From assembly GCA_038093975.1 (NCBI GenBank), contig JBBPTG010000185.1, forward strand, positions 1 to 47,574: a stretch of 47,574 nucleotides of DNA, given 5' to 3'. A model generated the notes under the pieces. The model was given only the letters and a program-made list of their open reading frames with translations, searched no databases and was not told the origin of the DNA. This document shows, one piece after another, positions 31,663-41,252 of the stretch (positions are counted from its first letter, which is position 1; every line of letters begins with the position of its first letter). The position numbers were made by a program, and so were the translations under genes. This DNA is from Chalciporus piperatus (lineage: Eukaryota; Basidiomycota; Agaricomycetes; Boletales; Boletaceae).

Positions 31663-32137
31663 GCGGACCTGCTCGTCGCCGTGCAGCTGGCTCTGTTACC
31701 TCGCAGACCAGTATTTCCAAAGGCAAAGGGACTGTCGCTCAGATAAAAGCCAAACATGCAACACGCATGGATGCTTTGAATGAGAGTGCCCTGGAGCAGC
31801 ACTCTCAGTCCTCCTTGATCTGGAACGAACGTAAGATGGCGAAGATCCAACTTCACATGCGCAAAGAGGAAATCACTCACTTGGAGTCGAAGAACCAAAA
31901 GGAGCGTATGGAAGCGGACAAAATTCATTCTCGATTGATGGAGAGCAAGAAAATGGACATCGAAGTCCTCAGGGAAGAAGCGAAAATGCTTGCCCTCAAG
32001 GTTAAGTTGGCAGAACTCCAGTCGGGCAGCTTTCGAGGTTCCGCTTCTGGTTCTTCATCTACCGTTCAAGTTGATCCTCTGTTCTTTGATCCCTCTGTTC
32101 CCAGTACCCCCGTTGCTCATGATGCTCTCTCCAATCC
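31663..32137 (+). pseudogene. Coiled-coil ORF, 5'-truncated (possible Harbinger partner protein)
   Basis: An open frame runs from the LTR junction with PARRRAAGSVTS and a long charged helix (about WNERKMAKIQLHMRKEEI through VKLAELQ) typical of a coiled coil, then a Ser/Pro tail. Its 5' part is lost at the RTE-B LTR. RTE-A is inserted after SNP. Without RTE-A and one target duplication, the frame would continue two codons and stop at TGA in CCGCTTGATC (38742-38744). PIF/Harbinger elements carry a second, DNA-binding protein with a helical C-terminus. The convergent transposase at 42326 makes that the likely origin, by inference only. Confidence 0.5.
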
Positions 32138-32591
32138 TGTTATAGTATTTTAAAACTTTTCAAACTTTTGCCTACAACGGTATTCGAACTCTGGACTTTG
32201 TGTACAACTTAGGGGTCAAGCCGGATTCATCTTAATCCGCTCCGGTAGTCCCTGTAGCATTACATAATCTATTACATAATCAGGTCACGTGACAAAGGTC
32301 CAGACTTAGATGAGTCAGCAATGATGTCATGGCCTAGACCCTAATCCGTGCCTGGTACCTTTTCTTATCATCGTTCCATTTACCTTATCTATCTTTCCCT
32401 TTGTAATTTCCTTATTCGGCTGTTGGTCTGTGCGCACTTCTCAATAGTATATAAGTAGCCCTGTACTTATCACAGACCCCAGTCTAATCCATTTGTTGCT
32501 TCACCGCAATTAAGCTTTAGTACTCAGCATATTCCTTCGTAAGGCTTAGTGTTGCCTTAAGTCCCCGCTGTGTTGTGACCCAGTCATAACA
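32138..32591 (+). repeat. RTE-A 5' LTR
   Basis: TATATAAG at 32448 and, 33 nt on, AGTCTAATCCA (32481-32491), the presumed transcript 5' end. Contains GTCACGTGAC and TGAGTCA upstream of the TATA box. Confidence 0.95.
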
Positions 32592-32593
32592 CT

Positions 32594-32604
32594 TGGATTA
32601 GACT
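32594..32604 (+). promoter_or_regulatory. RTE-A self-priming PBS
   Basis: TGGATTAGACT, 2 nt after the LTR, is exactly complementary to 32481-32491. Confidence 0.8.
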
Positions 32605-33295
32605 TTAAAACACCGCCTGGACTCTAGGGCTAAAGAGTTGGTCAAGAAGACCGTTTGTGTACGTGACATACAGGAGACCGCAACTCCGTCCACTGCTGCA
32701 TATACGGCCGTCCGCCGTCATAAATTGGATAATGTTGCTGTTCCCCATAGTGCACTAGGGGCTTTTTGATCGTTCGAGACGTCTTGGGGCCCGCTCACGC
32801 GCCAACCCTCTGACTGTAGACACGATCCGGGTTCGCGTGATCATCCGTTGACGTCACACATTCGCCATCTGGCTATTCTATTCTTTTGGGCCAGCCTTTA
32901 GTGCCCCGTCTCTGTTACCCTCAGTACTATAGTATTTGTTCGAAGACCGAGTTGGGGTCGTGCCCAATTGCGAAGGACGACAAGGGAAAAGCGCGTCGCC
33001 GCCCCCTTGGCTGAGTCATACGTAGAAACGTAAGCCGGCAGCACCGCCGAGGTACAAAATAGAAAACAATAAATAAAATCTTGTATTACGTTAGCTTTTT
33101 GCTACTGCTCGAAGAAAGAAGTTCGAGAGTAGTGTATGTGTAAAATCAAATCAGATCTTGGGAAAATTCCTCAGAAGGTCTGCCGAGATTCCGATAAGCG
33201 TCGCAGGTATTACCTCCGCTCGAAAAAATATTTTCTTCGTCCTCGTGTCTGTCAACCCCAGAGAACCTTTGGAAGATAGGGTTCAGTAAGGTTAT

Positions 33296-34621
33296 ATGTC
33301 AGCAGAGTTCTACGATCAGGAACCACAAGCTCAAGGGTACAGATCTCCCCCACGTCACTTTCCATCCTCATCCGAAAGTTCTCATCCCCCCACTTCCCGC
33401 CCTGAAACTCCGATGGCAGATCCAGTAGATCCCATCGCTGCTCTCACTGCCGCTCTGAAGGCGCTCATTTCAGACAATTCGGACTCCGTGTCCAAAAAAG
33501 TTGCCGACCCTGGGAAATGGGATGGTGACCGCACCAAGTTCCGTTTGTGGTGGGCGCAGGTTAACGCCTGGCAGTCCGTCCATACATGGAAAAACAACAA
33601 GGTCCGATGTCTCGCCGTCCTTTCACGGCTAGAAGGAAAAGCGTCAGGATACGCGCAAATGATGATCGAGACCTGGTCTCGACTTGAACTTCTGCCATCG
33701 CCTCCTCCTGCAGAAGAAGATCCGCTGGCGCTAGATCCGGTTCGAGCACCTCTGGGCCTGAAAGCATGGCCAGAATGGATCGTATTCTCGAAAATGCTCA
33801 AGGACTATTTCCAGATTGACGTTCTCGCTCATGAGAGTCTCAGGAAATTGGAAGCATTGAAGCAGGCTGGGAAACCTGTGGATATCTTCATCCAGGAGTT
33901 TGAGTTGTTGAAGGCGGAATCGGAGATTGCAGACGCTCATGCCAAAGAGCTTCTGAAAAAGGCAATAGACTACAAAGTCTATTATCAGGCGCAAATCAAC
34001 ACCACTGTTGATGAGCAAAGCTACAACGACACGATCGACACCTACCAAAAGATAGGTCGTACCTTCGAACGTATCGTCGTTGAACGCGGGGCACCAGTTC
34101 GTCAAGCACCCGCTACTGCGCCAAGGCCTTCTTCATCATATCCGTATCTTCCCCCTCGTTACCCAATAGCATCACGACCGCTCCCACGTCCCCCCGCTCC
34201 GTATGCGGCCCCCCGTTTCACTCCCACAGGCACACAGCCTGGTCGAGGAGCTCCAATGGATCTGTCGGCACAGCAAATGCCAAGACCGCCAGTTCGCGGC
34301 AATTGTTTCAATTGTGATCAACCTGGTCACTTTGCTAACGCCTGCCCGAAACCGCGCCGTCCCCGTCAGAGACAAGTGGTTATGTGGGACCCATATTCAC
34401 AACAATACGTTGAGACTTTCCTGCCGTTTGACAACCGGCAGATGCCCTTCGCAGGTACCATCCCTGCACCCTACCCTCCTACCCCTTCCCCCTACCCCGC
34501 TGGCCCGTCCACCAGCACAAGTTACATGTCGCATCAAGCGGCATATAAAACCAAGAAGCGGAAGCGTACTGGCGCAACCGCATTGAGTCAGAAGCTAAGG
34601 CACAGGCAGCCGAGGCTTTAA
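33296..34621 (+). CDS. RTE-A Gag
   Basis: A 441-codon frame from ATG 33296. It has a Ser/Pro-rich N-terminus, a gag core (DPGKWDGDRTKFRLWW through the GKPVDIFIQEFELLK helix region), a Pro/Tyr-rich linker and a CCHC knuckle CFNCDQPGHFANAC near residue 337. The last 24 residues are frameshifted: against the copy ending at 21870, one base is missing near 34550 (TATAAAACC against TATACGAACC). Without that change the frame would run to TGA 34636-34638, overlapping the pol ATG. The protein is otherwise complete. Confidence 0.92.
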   Translation: MSAEFYDQEPQAQGYRSPPRHFPSSSESSHPPTSRPETPMADPVDPIAALTAALKALISDNSDSVSKKVADPGKWDGDRTKFRLWWAQVNAWQSVHTWKNNKVRCLAVLSRLEGKASGYAQMMIETWSRLELLPSPPPAEEDPLALDPVRAPLGLKAWPEWIVFSKMLKDYFQIDVLAHESLRKLEALKQAGKPVDIFIQEFELLKAESEIADAHAKELLKKAIDYKVYYQAQINTTVDEQSYNDTIDTYQKIGRTFERIVVERGAPVRQAPATAPRPSSSYPYLPPRYPIASRPLPRPPAPYAAPRFTPTGTQPGRGAPMDLSAQQMPRPPVRGNCFNCDQPGHFANACPKPRRPRQRQVVMWDPYSQQYVETFLPFDNRQMPFAGTIPAPYPPTPSPYPAGPSTSTSYMSHQAAYKTKKRKRTGATALSQKLRHRQPRL

Positions 34622-34634
34622 AAGGAAGCAGCCG

Positions 34635-37256
34635 ATGAGAGAGATGGGTTCTCAAAGGCACGGACTTAGTTTACCAAAGGGTTGTATTAGTACCGGGCCT
34701 CATGTTTCGTTTGATAATACATTTTCTTCTTCTTCTGAAAGGGCGTCCCTTAGTGGCGTGGCGACAGAAGTAAAACAATTCGTGCTTAATTCCCTGAAGG
34801 TAAAATATTCGAAAAAAGAAATCCCATCAAAAATACATGTAAGGAATCAGAATCGGAAAAACGAGCTGGATCTCGCTATTACTATTATGTACGATAAAGG
34901 GGAGCAATGGAAGAAAATGGAGTTTGCCGCTCTATTGGATTCCGGCGCAACCGAAACCTTTATAGATAAATCGTTCTGTGAGCGACATGGTTTGACACTG
35001 GAAGAACTTCCTTTTCCTATTCCAGTGTACAACGCCGACGGCTCAGAGGGAGCGATAGGCGGTGTCACTCACAAGGTTTCGCTTGTTTTGGGACACAATG
35101 GACATTTTGAACATATGGACGCTTTTGTTTCTGTACTTGGCACTCATCACATGATCATCGGCTATGATTGGCTTGAGAGGCACAACCCTGAAATCGATTG
35201 GGTGGCCAAACAAGTACGATTCACACGCTGTACGGATCAGTGCAAAGTAGTCAACTATCATTTGAACCGTTCGGTTTCTATTCGTCGAGTGTTTGAGGCG
35301 GGGCTCACCGAGAAAGTCCCAGTAGAACTCCACGAGTACTTAGACGTCTTCTCAGAGCAAGAGAGTGAGCGTATGCCTACCCGAAAGGCGTGGGACCACG
35401 CAATAGATCTCAAGCCTGATTTCGTTCCCAAGAAGGGTCGGGTGATTCCGATGTCCGAACAGGAACTAGATGACGTCAAAAAGTTCATCGATAAGGAGTT
35501 ATCGAAAGGATATCTTCGTCCATCGAAATCCCCTCAGACATCTCCTGTCTTCTTTATTCCAAAAAAGGACGGGAAAAAGAGATTAGTTATGGACTATCAT
35601 TACGTAAATGAGGGAACTGTCAAGAACGCTTACCCTCTTCCCCTCATTTCCGGACTTATCGACCAGCTCAAAGGAGCTGATATGTTTACAACAATGGACC
35701 TTCGTTGGGGCTATAATAATGTTAGAATAAAAGAAGGTGACGAATGGAAAGCGGCTTTCGTTACTCCATTTGGCGCTTACGAACCAGTTGTCATGTACTT
35801 TGGACTTACGAACTCTCCACCCACGTTCCAACAAATGATGAACGATCTATTTAGCGATCTTCATGGGGTTCTCATTATTTATATCGACGATCTTATGATC
35901 TTTACGTTCGGAAAAACTAGAGCACAGCACTTAGAAATCGTTAAAACCGTATTGCAACGTCTCAGAGAGAACGATCTTTACATAAAACCAGAAAAGTGCA
36001 GTTTTGCTGTAGAATCTGTAGATTTCTTGGGAATGGTTATCTCCCAGAAAGGCGTAGAAATGGACAATTCGAAGGTGCAGGCTATTCTGGATTGGCCGGC
36101 GCCAACTCGGTTGAAGGGTGTTCAGTCCTTTTTAGGATTGGCTAACTTCTATCAACGCTTCATTCAGGGTTTCGCTGACATTGCTCGTCCCTTGAATGAC
36201 CTTACCAAAAAGGACACACCATACTGGTGGGGACCGGAGCAACAGCAAGCTTTTGAAAAGCTGAAGCAGCAATTCACTACCGCTCCGCTTTTAGCATATC
36301 CTGACCGCTCTAAAGAAGTCAGAGTGGAAACGGACGCGAGTGATATTGCAACGGGAGCTGTGCTCTCGGTTAAATGCGATGATGGCCTCTGGAGGCCTTG
36401 TGCCTTCATTTCCCATTCCTTTAGTTCTGCCGAGAAGAACTACCCGGTTTATGACAAGGAGCTTCTAGCTGTCATTCGGGCTTTGCAGGAATGGAGACAT
36501 TATCTAATGGGTCGAGAACATTTCGAGATTTGGACAGACCACAAGAATCTCGAATATTGGAAATCTCCCCAAACTCTGAGCCCACGCCAAGCACGCTGGA
36601 ACGCGTTGCTCTCAGAGTATAATTACTCGATTATTTATAAACCGGGTTCTACAAATGGAAGGGCTGATGCTTTATCAGGTCGAGAAGATCACGGAGAAGC
36701 AGATCCCGACCATAACAAAAATATTACGGTACTTCCTGCGTCTGTTTTTATTAATACGGTTACTCTTTCTTCACCTATTTATGACGAAATACAAAATGAA
36801 TCAGAAAAAATAAAAAATGATACTCTAGATGGCTTCGTTTTCGACGAGGGGTCTATAGTATTTAAAAATGATAAAAACAAGGTTTTTGTACCTATTTCTT
36901 TACGTACCAAACTTCTTACAATACTTCATGATTCTCCTATTGGTGGCCACGGTGGTCAAGGACGTACTTTACATTTGGTTACTCGATATTTCTCGTGGCC
37001 TGGTGTCACAAAAGACGTCAAAACTTACGTAGAACATTGTCAGATGTGCGCCCTCACAAAGGGAAAGTCAACGGCACAAGCTGGCAAATTAATTCCCCTT
37101 CCGGTTCCGAAAGAACCATGGAAGGATATATCTATAGATTTTACCATGGGTTTTCCCAAATCACGTGGCTTTGATGCTATTTGTGTAATTGTAGATCGCT
37201 TCTCTAAAGAAGTCGAGTTTATCGCTTGTAAAAGACAATTTCTTCGAAAGAACTAG
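34635..37256 (+). CDS. RTE-A Pol, protease to integrase core (frameshifted at 3' end)
   Basis: An 873-codon frame from ATG 34635. Protease DSGATETF near residue 102, RT with YFGLTNSPPTFQQMM and catalytic YIDDL near 416, RNase H TDASDIATGA near 567, and integrase zinc-binding H-H-C-C (HDSPIGGHGG to HCQMCALTKG) then the first catalytic Asp (ISIDFTMGFP). It stops at TAG 37254-37256 because an A run is one base shorter (GTAAAAGAC) than in the 18.8-kb copy (GTAAAAAGAC). The rest of integrase continues in the other frame at 37257-38263. The ATG overlaps the ancestral gag stop (ATGA, 34635-34638). Confidence 0.92.
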   Translation: MREMGSQRHGLSLPKGCISTGPHVSFDNTFSSSSERASLSGVATEVKQFVLNSLKVKYSKKEIPSKIHVRNQNRKNELDLAITIMYDKGEQWKKMEFAALLDSGATETFIDKSFCERHGLTLEELPFPIPVYNADGSEGAIGGVTHKVSLVLGHNGHFEHMDAFVSVLGTHHMIIGYDWLERHNPEIDWVAKQVRFTRCTDQCKVVNYHLNRSVSIRRVFEAGLTEKVPVELHEYLDVFSEQESERMPTRKAWDHAIDLKPDFVPKKGRVIPMSEQELDDVKKFIDKELSKGYLRPSKSPQTSPVFFIPKKDGKKRLVMDYHYVNEGTVKNAYPLPLISGLIDQLKGADMFTTMDLRWGYNNVRIKEGDEWKAAFVTPFGAYEPVVMYFGLTNSPPTFQQMMNDLFSDLHGVLIIYIDDLMIFTFGKTRAQHLEIVKTVLQRLRENDLYIKPEKCSFAVESVDFLGMVISQKGVEMDNSKVQAILDWPAPTRLKGVQSFLGLANFYQRFIQGFADIARPLNDLTKKDTPYWWGPEQQQAFEKLKQQFTTAPLLAYPDRSKEVRVETDASDIATGAVLSVKCDDGLWRPCAFISHSFSSAEKNYPVYDKELLAVIRALQEWRHYLMGREHFEIWTDHKNLEYWKSPQTLSPRQARWNALLSEYNYSIIYKPGSTNGRADALSGREDHGEADPDHNKNITVLPASVFINTVTLSSPIYDEIQNESEKIKNDTLDGFVFDEGSIVFKNDKNKVFVPISLRTKLLTILHDSPIGGHGGQGRTLHLVTRYFSWPGVTKDVKTYVEHCQMCALTKGKSTAQAGKLIPLPVPKEPWKDISIDFTMGFPKSRGFDAICVIVDRFSKEVEFIACKRQFLRKN

Positions 37257-38263
37257 CTATTCTATTTAGAGACAATGTTTGGTGTAGACATGGACTTCCC
37301 TCTTCGATTGTTTCAGATCGAGGACTGCAATTTGCATCGGAGTTTACTTCGCAACTTTGCACCCTTCTAGGAATAGAACAGAAGCTGTCAACCGCTTATC
37401 ACCCCCAAACCGATGGCCAAACGGAGCATATGAACCGAGAACTCCAGCAGTATCTCCGCGCTTACGTGGCTAAACGTCAAACGGAATGGGCTGATTGGTT
37501 GAAGATAGCGCAGTTCCATCACAATTCCTCCCTTTCCGGAACGATTCCCTTCGCTATAACAAAAAACTACTTCCCACGCATGGGCTTCGAAGGCGATTCA
37601 TCTCCGGCTGGTGCATTCTTAGAGAAATGTGGAAAGGCACATAAAGAAGTAGAGCAGGCGTTAGAAGAAACTCAGAACCGGATGAAAGAGCAAGCGGACA
37701 AGCATCGGTCTGAAGCTCCAGATTATCAAATCGGAGATTTCGTTATGTTATCCACGGACAATCTCAAACTCCCCTATCCTTCCAAAAAGTTGACGCAGAA
37801 CTGGATTGGACCTTATCAGATCATGAAGGTCCTTCCTAATGCAGTCACGCTTGACTTGCCCAATTCTATGCATATTCATCCCACGGTTAATGTCAAACGA
37901 GTCAAACCGGCTCGAGAACCGTTGGAAGGGCAACCGGTCCGTCTTCCGGATCCGGTAATAGTCAACCAAGAAGGCGAAGAAGAGTACGAGGTGGATTACA
38001 TAGTGAAGTCTCAGGTTAAACAAGGACAATTAGAGTACCTGGTTCATTGGAAAGGCTGGGATATATCGGACCGTACATGGGAAAAGGCAGCACATTTATC
38101 AAATGCACCCGAAGCTGTCAAAGCTTTTCACAAAAAGCACCTGTCCGCCCCACGCCGAATCAACATGACCATGGGACACTTCTCTGCCTTGTTCCAAAAA
38201 TACGAAAATCTGACAGAGGTTCCTGAGCGCAAGTTGCCGAATCGCCTGGAATGCGATTCCTAG
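37257..38263 (+). CDS. RTE-A integrase C-terminal half and chromodomain (continuation in another frame)
   Basis: The frame is open from before 37257 to TAG 38261-38263; the first ATG is 37433. It holds the second catalytic Asp (SDRGLQFASEF), the catalytic Glu ([12 protein letters not shown]), the basic GPY/F-like module (LTQNWIGPYQIMKV) and a chromodomain (EYEVDYIVKSQ…LEYLVHWKGWDISDRTWE). Chromodomains direct chromovirus integrase to histone-marked chromatin. Separation from the main pol frame by one base makes this copy probably non-autonomous unless recoding occurs. Confidence 0.88.
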
Positions 38264-38274
38264 AGAGGGGATAG
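38261..38274 (+). other. RTE-A polypurine tract
   Basis: TAGAGAGGGGATAG directly precedes the 3' LTR and overlaps the pol stop codon. It is the expected plus-strand primer. Confidence 0.8.
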
Positions 38275-38728
38275 TGTTATAGTATTTTAAAACTTTTCAA
38301 ACTTTTGCCTACAACGGTATTCGAACTCTGGACTTTGTTTACAACTTAGGGGTCAAGCCGGATTCATCTTAATCCGCTCCGGTAGTCCCTGTAGCATTAC
38401 ATAATCTATTACATAATCAGGTCACGTGACAAAGGTCCAGACTTAGATGAGTCAGCAATGATGTCATGGCCTAGACCCTAATCCGTGCCTGGTACCTTTT
38501 CTTATCATCGTTCCATTTACCTTATCTATCTTTCCCTTTGTAATTTCCTTATTCGGCTGTTGGTCTGTGCGCACTTCTCAATAGTATATAAGTAGCCCTG
38601 TACTTATCACAGACCCCAGTCTAATCCATTTGTTGCTTCACCGCAATTAAGCTTTAGTACTCAGCATATTCCTTCGTAAGGCTTAGTGTTGCCTTAAGTC
38701 CCCGCTGTGTTGTGACCCAGTCATAACA
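38275..38728 (+). repeat. RTE-A 3' LTR
   Basis: 454 bp, differing from the 5' LTR at one position by my reading, followed by the target duplication AATCC. Confidence 0.95.
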
Positions 38729-39175
38729 AATCCCACCGCTTGATCGTTGTAATCTCTTTCGGACTTCGGGTTGAAACATCGTCATCAGGAAAAACCATTT
38801 CCCTATATAGAAGGGGTCTTATCTATATAGAGCTATGATTGCTATAGGACCTTCTATATTACTATATATTATTCTGCAAGTGACATAGAGCACTTATAAA
38901 GTACTATGGGAACTCTCAGATTACTATATAGCTTTTTGAAAGCAATATTGAGTACTATAAAGTTCTATAATAACTACCATAGTAAGTTTCATGGAGCCGT
39001 AGTGATTGAAATGGTAATTGTTGGCGAGTGGTATCATACGTGACTATTTGCGCGAGAGGGTGACAATTGTGTCTGTAGCATCAAAAAGAGTGAGCGGCAA
39101 GGGAAAGATACAAATGGAGGTAGCGACAAGGATGAGAGATGTCGCGACACAACATACCCAATTAATTGTCATCGG

Positions 39176-40320
39176 TCCGAGGGTGAGAGGGTGAGGGTGA
39201 GGTGAGGACAAGGGACGAGAACGGGAACGAGAGACGAGACGACACACGCGCTCGTGTGTCGTCGTCGTCTCTCGTCGTCGTCCTCTCCGGTCGAGCGTGA
39301 GTGTGAGGGTGAGAGGACGGTCGTCCGTTGTGTCGTCCGTTGTCGTGTGCGTTGTGTCGTTCGCGCGCCATCTCGTCGTCGTCAGTCCAGGGTGAGGTGA
39401 GGGTGGACGACGAGGAGTCGTCGTCGTGAGTTGAGGGATAGGGTGGGAGTGAGGGGGCGGCCGAGGGTGAGGGTGAGGGTGAAGGACGAGGGAACGAGAC
39501 GACGACGAGAAAAGACACGACACACGCGATTGCGTGTGTCGTGTCTTTTCTCGTCGTCGTCGTTGGTCGAGCGGGGACCGAGAGAGAACGAGAACGAGAG
39601 ACGCGACGACACACGCGATCGTGTGTCTTCGCGTCTCTCGTCGTCATCGGCCGAGGGTGAGGGTGAGGGTGAGAGGGTGAAGCACTAGGGTGAGGTTGAG
39701 GGTGAAGCACGAGAACGACACGCAACGCACGCAAACGCGTGCATTGTGTCGTCTCTCGTCGTCGGCGTCGTCGTCAGTGGAGGGCGAGGGTGAGGTGAGG
39801 GCGAGGGTGAGGTGAGGGCGAGGGTGAGGTGAGGGCGAGGGTGAGGTGAGGGCGAGGGTGAGGTGAGGGCGAGGGTGAGAGGGTGAAGGACGAGGCTGAG
39901 GACGAGACGAGAAAAGACATGATGCACGTGATTGCGCGCGTCGGGTCTTTTCTCGTCGTCGGCGTCGTCGTCAGTGGAGGGCGAGGGTGAGGTGAGGGTG
40001 AGGTTGAGGGTGAAGGACGAGAACGACACGAGAAACGCCATAACGCACGCGTGCGTTATGGCGTTTCTCGTGTCGTTGTTGGTCGAGCGGGGACAGGGTG
40101 AGGACGAGAGAGAATGGGAACGAGAGACGAGACGACACACGCGATCGTGTGTCGTCGCGTCTCTCGTCGTCGTCGGCCGAGGGTGAGGGTGAGGGTGAGG
40201 GTGAGGCCCAGGCGAAGGACGAGGGTGAGGGTGAGGACGAGAACGAGAACGAGAACGAGGGTTAGGGTGAGGACGAGAACGACTCGTGTCGTCGTCCTTT
40301 TCAGTCGAGTGTGAGTGCGA
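39176..40320. repeat. G-rich repeat with a series of long hairpins
   Basis: Tracts of GAGGGTGAGGGTGAGG alternate with GACGAGA-flanked inverted repeats centred near 39247, 39530, 39622, 39742, 39935, 40050 and 40143. One has perfect 30-bp arms (39498-39527 and 39532-39561, 4-nt loop). Another is a perfect 56-bp palindrome (40022-40077). Stop-free frames of Arg/Ser/Val-rich sequence here are composition artefacts. Confidence 0.85.
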
Positions 40321-40548
40321 GGGCGAGTTTGTTGACTTACCTCAACCTGCTCGATTTGTGCGTCTCGACCCTCAACAACTCAGCCAACCTTCGTCGGATG
40401 GGATTGATGAGTCGGACTGATTCTGTCGCGTTTTTTCGCGGCTGGGCGTGTTCTCCATTCCATCGTGTTTCTTCCGTCGTGTTTCTTCGTTTTCAGCCTC
40501 GTTCGGCGCATTTCGGTGGTCTGTGGGCTTCGTCGACTCGTATGTGTA

Positions 40549-40583
40549 TGTGGGAAAGCGCTGCGGTATAGCGCTTTCCCACA
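40549..40583. repeat. 14-bp hairpin
   Basis: TGTGGGAAAGCGCT (40549-40562) and its exact inverse (40570-40583) around a 7-nt loop, about 80 bp before the AGEG promoter block. Could be a terminator, a structured RNA or a relic TIR. Confidence 0.6.
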
Positions 40584-40631
40584 GCCTTAGGACTTGGAGC
40601 AAGGTAGGTTAGTACACTAAGTTAGTAACTT

Positions 40632-40688
40632 TGGACTTCACAAAAATCCGCCGCAAGTAGGTCACGTGACCGTGGTGAACTCGCCGGT
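40632..40688 (+). promoter_or_regulatory. Conserved AGEG upstream block, element Z copy
   Basis: GGACTTCACAAAAATCCGCCGC followed by GTCACGTGAC (40661-40670) and TGAACTCGCCG, 87 bp before ATG 40748. Confidence 0.65.
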
Positions 40689-40747
40689 CAGCCTTTTCGA
40701 TTGGTTTCTCTAACCACTTTCTATCTCTAGTACGCCACACCCTCAAC

Positions 40748-41226
40748 ATGTCTCACCGGGCTGTTTGCCCCACCACCACCTTCCACCACCACCACCTCAG
40801 TCTCCAGTCGAAAAACAAAGCCGGCGCGGGCTCAACAGCCCCGCCGGCATCACAATGTAAGTGAAAACTTACCCACCACACCATCCGCTCACCTCATTCG
40901 CAGCCGCTCGGGGCTGTCTGCCCACCACCACCTCCCACCTCAGCCCCACTCAAACAACACAAGGCCGGCGCGGGCTCAACAGCCCCGCCAGCACCCAGAA
41001 GTGAGTGTTTGTGCACCCACCAACCCAGCTGCTCACCTCTAACACAGCTGCTTGGGGCTGTTCACCCACCATCACCTGCCACCCTCACCATGAAAACGCC
41101 AGCATGGGCTCAATAGCCCCAAATGTGAGTGTCCAGTTTGCTCACCCATCAACCCAACCGCTCACAACCAACCCACTGACCATTGACTTGGATGTATCAC
41201 CTCAGTCCCATCCCCACCACATTGTA
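40748..41226 (+). pseudogene. AGEG repeat gene in element Z (exons about 40748-40856, 40904-41000, 41048-41124)
   Basis: ATG 40748 opens exon 1, which contains KAGAGSTAPPAS and ends in phase 1 at GTAAGT (40857). Introns of 47 nt each (40857-40903 and 41001-41047) have GTRAGT donors and CAG acceptors. Exon 2 (97 nt) has one extra G in a GGGG run, which breaks the frame between exons 1 and 2; exons 2 and 3 join in frame. Exon 3 keeps ASMGSIAP and a GTGAGT donor. A further acceptor CTCAG lies at 41201-41205. One indel from an open gene, so a young pseudogene or a sequencing error. Confidence 0.5.
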
Positions 41227-41252
41227 GTGATAGATTAGTATACAACATGTAG

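Larger units (their letters stand above)
32138..38728 (+). mobile_element. Full-length RTE-A chromodomain Ty3/gypsy retrotransposon
   Basis: 6,591 bp with 454-bp LTRs (32138-32591 and 38275-38728), flanked by the 5-bp target duplication AATCC (32133-32137 and 38729-38733). I see one difference between the LTRs (GTGTACAAC against GTTTACAAC), so insertion was recent. Order: LTR, self-priming PBS, roughly 690-nt leader, gag, pol with protease-RT-RNase H-integrase-chromodomain, polypurine tract, LTR. Confidence 0.95.

Noticed and set aside
25929..31667. Target-site duplication for RTE-B copy 2
   Set aside because: Left TTGTC and right GCGGA do not match, so no duplication is claimed.
39044..40314. 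Arg/Ser/Val-rich open frames in the G-rich hairpin array
   Set aside because: They follow from GAGGGT and GACGAG composition on either strand, with no codon structure.
39176..40320. Telomeric repeat
   Set aside because: Units are GAGGGTGAGG types, not TTAGGG, and the tract is internal and inverted in places.
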